Made by a program: the position numbers and the translations under genes. From assembly GCF_018070325.1 (NCBI RefSeq), contig NZ_JAGPXY010000036.1, positions 1-58,613 on the forward strand: a stretch of DNA of 58,613 nt. Reading direction: 5' to 3'. Origin of the DNA: Micromonospora sp. H61 (GTDB taxonomy: Bacteria; Actinomycetota; Actinomycetes; Mycobacteriales; Micromonosporaceae). Under the pieces are notes generated by a model, which had not been told where the DNA came from, searched no databases, and saw only the letters and a list, made by a program, of their open reading frames with translations. Shown here one piece after another: positions 52,663 to 58,613 of this stretch. Each line of letters starts with the position of its first letter. Position 1 is the first letter of the stretch.

Positions 52663-55077
52663 TCAGGACGCGGCAACCTCCGTCGATGACCGGGAGACCT
52701 GCCGGGGCGCTACGGGCACCGTCGGCTCGGCGTCCGGCGTCGAGCCGCTCGCTGTCGGCCCGGCCGGTTCGTCGGCGTCCCCGCCTCGCTCGCCCGCAGT
52801 GTCCGACGCCGGTCGGGCGACCTTCGCCGGGGCGCTCGGGGGCGGGCCGGTGATCGGGCGGGGGTGCACGGCACCCAGTGGCCCACCGCCGCCGGTCGGA
52901 CCGTCACCCCCACCGACCGGGCCGACCCCGCCGGACCCCGAGTCGTCGTCGGCGCCGTTGGCGCGGGAGCGGCCCGCTGCCGGGCGGGTCCGGTCCGCGG
53001 CGTGCCCGAGCACCCGTAGCGACGCCAGGGCGGCCATCGGCACCACCAGGGCGGCGGCAGCGCCCATCACGTCCAGGGCCGCGCCGTCGAGCACACCACC
53101 GAGCACCGCGGCGACCACAGTGCCGGCGAGCGCGGCCCGGACCGCCGGGTAGATGCCGAACAGCCGCATCAGCCCACCCCAGGGCTGCAACAGGGCGAAC
53201 CACACCAGCAACCCGCCGGCCAGCGCCAGCACCGTCAGCGGGCTGTTGACCAACGTCTCGAAGTTCTCCGTGCTGGACCGGTGCACGGCGAACCCGCCGG
53301 TGCCGTCACCGAGCGCGGAGAGGAACCGACCGAGGCTGCCCCGCTCCGCCGCAGGACGCCGCAGGTCCACCACCGCGAACCCGATACCGACCGCAAGCGC
53401 GGCCATGGTGGCCCAGGCCAGCCGGCTGATCGTCAACCAGCCGCCGGCGCTGATCACGGCGGCGACGCTCACCCCGGCGGTGAGCGCGATCGCGCCGACC
53501 GGGTCGGCGCCCAGGTACGGGCTGCCGACCACCACCACGGCGAGGCCACCCACCGCCACCATCACCGCCGGCCGCCAGCCCCGATGCACCCGTTGGGCGA
53601 ACCAGCCGCCGGTGACCAGCGCACCGGCGAGGAACACTCCCAGCCCCACGATGCTCAGCCCGGCGTACCGGCCGCCCTGCAACGCGGAGTAGCCGACCAC
53701 GCTGTTGAGCTGGAGGCGGGCCCCGGTGAGCACGTCCAGCCCGACCACGAGCGTGGTGAGGCCGGCCACCGCTCCGAGCGGCCCGAGGGTGTTCGCGTAC
53801 CCGGGGGCGAACCGCACCGCCGCGGTGCCGGCGGCCACCAACAGCGCCGTCACCCCGGCGAAGATCCACCCGGGGTGCTCACCGCGCCACCAGGGCACCG
53901 CGTCGGCCAGCAGCGCCGCCGGCACTGTCAACGCCGCGGCGACCAACAGCAGCTCCATCACCGCCACGATCCGCCCGGAGACGGGCGTCGGACCGGCCGG
54001 GCCGGCGTGCGGACGGGCCCGGCGCAGCAGCGGCAGCATCGCGAACGCCAGCAGCACCTGCACCCCGGCGAGCAACGTGAAGAACGCCCCGGACACGGAG
54101 CGCTGGGCGGCCGCCTCCCGGTCGGCGTTCGCCGGCGCGTTGATGGCCTCGGTCAGGTCGGCGGGACGGCCGCCGGTGCTGATCGCCGGACGGCCGAGGA
54201 AGAGCCGCTCCGGCATGGGCCGACCCAACGCGGCGAGGGCGGTCGGCGCGAGGTCGACAAGTTGCAGGTACCCGTCCCGGCCGGTGCTGGCCGAGGTGAG
54301 CCACCCCCGCTCCCAGCCCGGCCCGTCGGCGACCGCCACGTGCAGCCGGGCCGGCTGGGTGGTGTCAGAGATCCCCGCGACCAGCACCAACGACCGTGGG
54401 GGTCGCGCCGCCAGCACCCGGGCCAGTTCGGCGTCCGCCGCGCGGGCCTCCTCGGCGCGGGTGGCCGGGTCGGCCCCCTTGACGGTGCCGAGGTCGACGA
54501 TGCTCAGCACACACGCGCCGAGCAGCGGCCGCGGGTCGGCCGGCAACCCCGAGGCGTACCGGTCGACGCGGCCGAACGGTCGGGCGGCGGCCACTGCCGC
54601 GCCCGGGCCCACGGCGACGGAGCACCGCACCGACTCGGACAACGAGCCCGGCATGGCGCCCCAGGGCAGCCGCTGCTGGTTGTACTGGACCACGCTCTCC
54701 TGGTCGGGCAGGTTCGCGCCGATGCCGTCCGGTTGTTCCACAGTCACTGCCGCCGACGGGCAACCGTCGACCGACCGGCTGCCGTTCCACGCGGCGAAGC
54801 TACCCGCGCCCAGTGTCAACCAGCCGTCCACCGGGCAGGTGGGCCGGTGCGCGGAACGCACCGACAGTGAGCCGATCGAGCCGTCCTGGGCCATCCGCCA
54901 CAGCGTCGGAGTGCTCTGCGGATCCACGTCCTCCCAGCGCAGCCCGGCGATCCCGGCGAGCACCACGAAATCGGCGGTGCGTTGCGGGGTGCCCTGGGGT
55001 GGGCGGGCGGCGAGCGCGGTGACGCCCAGCGCCACCACGAGCACTGTCAACAGGGCGGGGGCGAGTCGGCGCAGCAT
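52663..55077 (-). CDS. Membrane protein with alkaline-phosphatase-like extracytoplasmic domain
   Basis: An 804-residue protein. The ATG at 55077 shares its A with the TGA of the glycosyltransferase gene (TGATG). A signal or first span (LAPALLTVLVVALGVTALAA) precedes a domain of about 330 residues with alkaline-phosphatase-like features: DFVVLAGIAGLRWEDVDPQS, LSVRSAHRPTCPVDGWLTLG (Thr/Cys in the nucleophile region) and SLVLVAGISDTTQPARLHVA. About 11 transmembrane helices (about 345-680) follow, then a Pro/Ser/Gly-rich tail of about 130 residues. Conserved hypothetical in actinomycetes at this locus. The metal ligands are not complete, so catalysis is uncertain. It may act on a lipid-linked envelope precursor made by its neighbours. 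Confidence 0.8.
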   Translation of the reverse strand: MLRRLAPALLTVLVVALGVTALAARPPQGTPQRTADFVVLAGIAGLRWEDVDPQSTPTLWRMAQDGSIGSLSVRSAHRPTCPVDGWLTLGAGSFAAWNGSRSVDGCPSAAVTVEQPDGIGANLPDQESVVQYNQQRLPWGAMPGSLSESVRCSVAVGPGAAVAAARPFGRVDRYASGLPADPRPLLGACVLSIVDLGTVKGADPATRAEEARAADAELARVLAARPPRSLVLVAGISDTTQPARLHVAVADGPGWERGWLTSASTGRDGYLQLVDLAPTALAALGRPMPERLFLGRPAISTGGRPADLTEAINAPANADREAAAQRSVSGAFFTLLAGVQVLLAFAMLPLLRRARPHAGPAGPTPVSGRIVAVMELLLVAAALTVPAALLADAVPWWRGEHPGWIFAGVTALLVAAGTAAVRFAPGYANTLGPLGAVAGLTTLVVGLDVLTGARLQLNSVVGYSALQGGRYAGLSIVGLGVFLAGALVTGGWFAQRVHRGWRPAVMVAVGGLAVVVVGSPYLGADPVGAIALTAGVSVAAVISAGGWLTISRLAWATMAALAVGIGFAVVDLRRPAAERGSLGRFLSALGDGTGGFAVHRSSTENFETLVNSPLTVLALAGGLLVWFALLQPWGGLMRLFGIYPAVRAALAGTVVAAVLGGVLDGAALDVMGAAAALVVPMAALASLRVLGHAADRTRPAAGRSRANGADDDSGSGGVGPVGGGDGPTGGGGPLGAVHPRPITGPPPSAPAKVARPASDTAGERGGDADEPAGPTASGSTPDAEPTVPVAPRQVSRSSTEVAAS

Positions 55078-56246
55078 CACCGGTGTCCCGTTCTCGGGGC
55101 GTCGGAGCCCGGGGCGGCCGCCGGACCGCCGGGATTCCCGGCCAGCTCGGCGTAGAGGGCGGCAAGCGTGGCGACGGTGTCCGCCTCGGTCGGCCACGTC
55201 GCCGCCCGTTCGGCGCCACGCCGGCCCAACTCCGCCCGCGCCGCCGGGTCGTCCAGCAACGCGCGTACGGCCGCGTCGACAGCGTCCACGTCACCGGCGG
55301 GGACCAGCGTGGCGGCGTCGCCGACCAGGTCCGGGAGCCCGCCGACAGCGGTGGCCACCAGTGGCACGCCGGCGCGCAGCGCCTCCTGGGCGAAGAGTTG
55401 CCGCGCCTCCCAGTCGCTGGTCACCACCGCCAAGTCGGCGCCGGCGAGCAGGTCGGCCACGTCGGTGCGGTGCCCCAACAGGGTCACCGGGGCGCGGGCG
55501 GCGGAGGTCCGCGCGGCGAGCGGCAGATACGCCGGCCCGCTGCCCGCGATCACCACGACCGGCGGCGGGGTACGCGTACGCCAGCGGGCCGCCGCGTCGA
55601 TCAGCACGTCGTAGCGCTTCTGCGGGTGCAACCGACCGACCGAGACGATCAACGGCTGGTCCGGGCGGACGCCGAACTCGGCGCGTACCGCCGCCGGGCG
55701 TCGACGCGGCGCGGGCAGTGTCGGCGCGGCGACCGGGGCGAGCCGGGCGTCGGCGGCGCCCACCTCGGCGGCCCGTCGCACCAGATCCGCGGAGGCGCCG
55801 AGCGCCACCCGCACGCCCCGGGCGACCACCCGTTCGACGAGCCGGGACACCCCGCCCCGCAGTCCCCCGGCGAGCACCGCGTTGTGCCAGGTGACGATCA
55901 GCGGGGCGGCCGGACGGGCCAGCACGGCGACCAACCCGGCCCGCAGGCCGTGCGCGTGCACCACGTCGACGTGAGCGGCGGCGAGCGCCCGGCGCAGCGC
56001 GAGCACCGCCCGCCCGTCGGCCGGAGTCGGGCTGGCCGGGATCTCCACCGGCTCGAACCGCGCACCCACACCGGTGAAGTCGAACTGCTCCTGAGTGGCG
56101 GCAGGCCCGCAGACCAGAACGGTGGCGCCGCCCGCGACGAGGCCACGGGCCACCGAACGGACATGCTGGCCCACCCCGCCGGTGCTGGACGCGAGCACCA
56201 ACGCGACGGTGCCCGACCAGCCGGCAGGCAGAGCTGGCTCAGTCAT
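55077..56246 (-). CDS. GT4-family glycosyltransferase
   Basis: A 389-residue protein of GT-B fold. The N-terminal acceptor domain starts VALVLASSTGGVGQHVRSVA with the G-G-V-G-x-H motif, then VDVVHAHGLRAGLVAVLA. The C-terminal donor domain has VSVGRLHPQKRYDVLIDAAA, VIAGSGPAYLPL, and the donor-binding E-x7-E motif as DWEARQLFAQEALRAGVPLV. It uses a nucleotide sugar and, by context, a membrane-bound acceptor. The ATG at 56246 overlaps the murJ stop by 4 bases (ATGA), and the stop overlaps the next gene. This places it inside a fixed envelope operon; donor and acceptor are unknown. Confidence 0.9.
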   Translation of the reverse strand: MTEPALPAGWSGTVALVLASSTGGVGQHVRSVARGLVAGGATVLVCGPAATQEQFDFTGVGARFEPVEIPASPTPADGRAVLALRRALAAAHVDVVHAHGLRAGLVAVLARPAAPLIVTWHNAVLAGGLRGGVSRLVERVVARGVRVALGASADLVRRAAEVGAADARLAPVAAPTLPAPRRRPAAVRAEFGVRPDQPLIVSVGRLHPQKRYDVLIDAAARWRTRTPPPVVVIAGSGPAYLPLAARTSAARAPVTLLGHRTDVADLLAGADLAVVTSDWEARQLFAQEALRAGVPLVATAVGGLPDLVGDAATLVPAGDVDAVDAAVRALLDDPAARAELGRRGAERAATWPTEADTVATLAALYAELAGNPGGPAAAPGSDAPRTGHR

Positions 56247-57928
56247 CGCGTCGCCGTCTCCTTCCCGTCGCCCCGCTCCGCGGAGCCCGCGCCCGGTGTC
56301 GGCGCACCGCCGGACGGCCCCCGCCGGCCCAGACGCCGCAGCACCCCGGCGAGCAGTGGCTGTACGTCCCGCCGGTCGACGAACCAGACCACGGCGAGGA
56401 ACACAACCCCAACCAGAACCCCGGACAGCATGCCCTGACCGAACGCCGCCGCCGTCGTCGGGGTGCCGCCGTCCGACTGGTCGAGCCAACGGCTGAGGCC
56501 CAGCCCGGCGAGCCCGGCGAGCACACCGGCGAGGCCACCTGCCGCCCCGGCCCGTGCGGCTCCCGCGAGGGCGGGACGGCCGGCGCTGCGCAGCACCGCC
56601 ACGAGCAGCAGGGCGCCGAGCACCAGCATCCCCACCGAGTTCGCGGACGTCACAGCGAGCACCCGGTCGGCGGTGGGCAGCAGCACCGTCAACGGCAGCG
56701 CCACGGCCGGAACGACCAGCCAGCCGAGGGTGATCGCCACCGTCGCCGACCGGGTGTCGCCGCGCGCGTACAGCGCCCGGGACAGCACCGCGAACAAGCC
56801 GTAGCCGAGCAGACCCGGCGCGAACCCGCTGATGGCCGCCGCGGTCGACGCCGGATTGTCCGGGTAGAAGAGGGCGGCGATCGGCTGCGCGGTGCCGATC
56901 AACGCCGCGACGCCCAGGCAGCTGAAGAGCAGCACGCCCCGCACCGCGCCGGAGAGGGTCCGTCGATAACCGTCCTCGTCGCCGGCGGCGCTGGCGGTGG
57001 CCAGCGTGGGATAGGACGCCACCGCCAACGGCACGGCGAGGACCGCCCACGGCAGCAGGTAGATCGCCTGGGCCAGGTTGAACACCTGGGGGGAACCGGT
57101 GGGTCCTCCAGAGACCCGGTTGAGGACCACCAGGAGCGCGACCTGCTGCGCGGCCACCGTCACCGCGCCGGCCGTGGCGAGCCCGCCGATCCGCGCCCGC
57201 GCGTCGGCGGTGAAGGCGTACCCGAACCGGGGCCGGAGCCGCAGCCGTCGCAGCGGGATCAGCAGCGAGAGCGACAGCACGACCACGCCCAGGGTGGTGC
57301 CGCCGGAGAGGAGCAGTTCGCCGCTGCGGCCGACCTGGGCCACGGACACCCCCCGCCCCTGAGCGGCCCCGAAGGCCACGTAGACGACGACCACGGTCAG
57401 GCTGGACAGCAACGGCGCGATGACCGGCCAGGCGAAGCGTCGGTGTGCCTGCAGGACGCCGGTGAGCACGATGCCGATCCCGTACAGCGGCAACTGCGGG
57501 GCGAACACACGCAGCATCCGGGCGCCGGCGGCGAGTTCCGCCGCCGATCGTCCCTCGCTGATCAGCGAGATGATCGGGTCGGCGAACAGGGCGACGAGAA
57601 CGGCGAGGGGAACCAGCAGGCTCACCGTCCAGGTGAGCAGGGCGCCGGTGGTCGCCGCCACCGTCCGCCGGTCCTCCGCCGCGACCGCCCCGGCCAGCAG
57701 TGGCACGACCAGGCTGGCCAACGCCCCGCCCGCGACGATCTCGAAGACGATGTTCGGCACCGTGTTGGCGATGACGTACATGCCGCCGAGGTCGCTCTGT
57801 TCGACCACCCAGGTGAACACGGCGGTGCGGCCGAAGCCGGCGAGTCGGCTGGCCACGGTGAGGACGGCGATGAGCGCGGCTGCCCCGGCCAGCCGGCCGG
57901 CGCCGGCGAGGGGTGCCGGTCTGGTCAC
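56243..57928 (-). CDS. MurJ/MviN-type lipid flippase
   Basis: A 561-residue protein with about 14 transmembrane helices of the MOP superfamily. Family landmarks: LIAVLTVASRLAGFGRTAVF (helix 1), VPNIVFEIVAGGALASLVVP (helix 2), and GGPTGSPQVFNLAQAIYLLP. MurJ proteins translocate lipid II; this copy is in a glycosyltransferase operon and could be the second, non-essential type that moves another lipid-linked precursor. There is no C-terminal pseudokinase domain as in mycobacterial MviN, only a 40-residue basic tail. The start ATG at 57928 immediately precedes the end of the MraY-like gene. The symbol is withheld because a second paralogue is expected. Confidence 0.9.
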   Translation of the reverse strand: MTRPAPLAGAGRLAGAAALIAVLTVASRLAGFGRTAVFTWVVEQSDLGGMYVIANTVPNIVFEIVAGGALASLVVPLLAGAVAAEDRRTVAATTGALLTWTVSLLVPLAVLVALFADPIISLISEGRSAAELAAGARMLRVFAPQLPLYGIGIVLTGVLQAHRRFAWPVIAPLLSSLTVVVVYVAFGAAQGRGVSVAQVGRSGELLLSGGTTLGVVVLSLSLLIPLRRLRLRPRFGYAFTADARARIGGLATAGAVTVAAQQVALLVVLNRVSGGPTGSPQVFNLAQAIYLLPWAVLAVPLAVASYPTLATASAAGDEDGYRRTLSGAVRGVLLFSCLGVAALIGTAQPIAALFYPDNPASTAAAISGFAPGLLGYGLFAVLSRALYARGDTRSATVAITLGWLVVPAVALPLTVLLPTADRVLAVTSANSVGMLVLGALLLVAVLRSAGRPALAGAARAGAAGGLAGVLAGLAGLGLSRWLDQSDGGTPTTAAAFGQGMLSGVLVGVVFLAVVWFVDRRDVQPLLAGVLRRLGRRGPSGGAPTPGAGSAERGDGKETATR

Positions 57929-57929
57929 G

Positions 57930-58613
57930 TCAGTCGGCGCGTCGGCCCAGTGCGTCGAGTTCGCGGAGCCCCGGGGTCCGCTGGATCACCGCGGTGAAGC
58001 TGACCTTCTCGCTGGCGGCGGTGAGCCCGGCCAGGACGGCGAGCAGACCGGCCCGGCCGAGCGGGCCGGTACGGGCGGCGAGCGCGACGCCGAGCACCGC
58101 CCCGAGCGCGTTCGCGCCACTGTCGCCGAGCATCACGTCCTCGGCCAGGTCGTCGCGGAGCAGGCCGGCGGCGGCGCCGGCCGCGCCCGCGGCGATCCCG
58201 CCCTGCGGGCCGCCGGTCAGCGGCGCCGCGAGCAGCAGCCCGGACTTGAGGGCGCGGCCCGGCCGCAGGTCGAGCAGGTTGAGCAGGTTTGCCGTGCCGG
58301 CGATCACGCCGGCACCGAGCAGCACGTCCACACCCCGGCCGAACGCACGATGCCGCTGCCGGCGCGGGTGCGCGGCGACCCGGGGGTCGGCGGCGAGCAG
58401 CGCGGCGGCGCCCAGCCCGGCGGCGCCCACCCCGACGACCTTGACCAGACCGGCGGTGACCCGCCCCTCGCGCAGCGCGGCGAGGTGCCCGGCGAAGCCC
58501 TTGGCGGCCTTCTGCTCCGGCCGCGCGCCGACCACGTCGTCGTACAGGGCGACGCCGCCGGCGCCGCGACCGGCGAGCAGGGCGGCCCCACCGGCGGCTC
58601 CGGCGGTGGCACC
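57930..58613 (-). CDS. MraY/WecA-like sugar-phosphate transferase, C-terminal part (cut by window edge)
   Basis: The frame is open to the right edge, so the N-terminus is missing; 227 residues are present. Visible features are GVALYDDVVGARPEQKAAKG (the D-D pair of the family), GTANLLNLLDLRPGRALKSG (the N-x-x-N-L-x-D-G-like loop, here NLLDLRPG) and DVMLGDSGANALGAVLGVAL (G-D-S-G-A-N). Hydrophobic stretches separate them. These enzymes transfer a sugar phosphate from a UDP-sugar to polyprenyl phosphate in the membrane. First gene of the overlapping operon with the flippase and GT4, so together they could assemble and export a lipid-linked glycan. Its length and start are unknown here. Confidence 0.85.
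   Translation of the reverse strand, partial: GATAGAAGGAALLAGRGAGGVALYDDVVGARPEQKAAKGFAGHLAALREGRVTAGLVKVVGVGAAGLGAAALLAADPRVAAHPRRQRHRAFGRGVDVLLGAGVIAGTANLLNLLDLRPGRALKSGLLLAAPLTGGPQGGIAAGAAGAAAGLLRDDLAEDVMLGDSGANALGAVLGVALAARTGPLGRAGLLAVLAGLTAASEKVSFTAVIQRTPGLRELDALGRRAD

Overview
The window is high-GC DNA with dense coding on both strands. It reads as a Micromonosporaceae-type actinomycete (Micromonospora or a close relative); this is inferred from codon bias, protein style and gene order, not from a database search. The right third (about 41.0-58.6 kb) is conserved core chromosome. The run pyrG - NUDIX hydrolase - (ald) - xerD - parA - scpA - scpB - rluB - cmk - der follows the order known around Rv1699-Rv1713 in Mycobacterium tuberculosis, with alanine dehydrogenase and a small TM2 membrane protein inserted. 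Next to pyrG is a tightly overlapping envelope operon: MraY-like sugar-phosphate transferase (cut by the window edge), MurJ-type flippase, GT4 glycosyltransferase and a membrane protein with an alkaline-phosphatase-like domain.

A complete tRNA-Pro(GGG) gene at 40993-41066 marks the boundary. Its 3' half recurs exactly (35 bp) at 13179-13213. The 27.8 kb between the copies is therefore read as a genomic island that entered at tRNA-Pro. Just inside the left copy lies a decayed FtsK/TraB-like conjugal ATPase gene (two frameshifts, one nonsense codon), which points to an actinomycete integrative conjugative element (AICE) as founder. Shorter copies of the sequence next to the left att core occur at 8680-8749 and about 2863-2908, so the same spot seems to have been occupied more than once.

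The main cargo of the island is a three-gene minus-strand unit: a secreted LamG-domain protein (1243 aa), a giant secreted Rhs protein (2283 aa) with a Hint domain and a short C-terminal toxin-like tail, and a small CPCC zinc-finger protein that is the candidate immunity factor. Other cargo includes an NmrA-like oxidoreductase, secreted or beta-rich proteins, a GT-C-like membrane protein, a multi-pass membrane protein with a lipase-type serine motif, a GNAT/4Fe-4S pair, a secreted-type esterase, a frameshifted MarR gene, a DUF4260 protein, and debris of a tyrosine integrase and an IS5-type transposase.

The left third (1-13.2 kb) carries a partial PucR-type regulator, a secreted Cys-containing small protein, a stand-alone zwf, a membrane-anchored P-loop NTPase with nine kinesin-light-chain-type TPRs, a lipoprotein, and an orphan set of ESX/WXG100-like genes. 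Two real short genes (44 aa Lys-rich; 30 aa membrane peptide) and several near-perfect terminator hairpins were found by reading the sequence directly.
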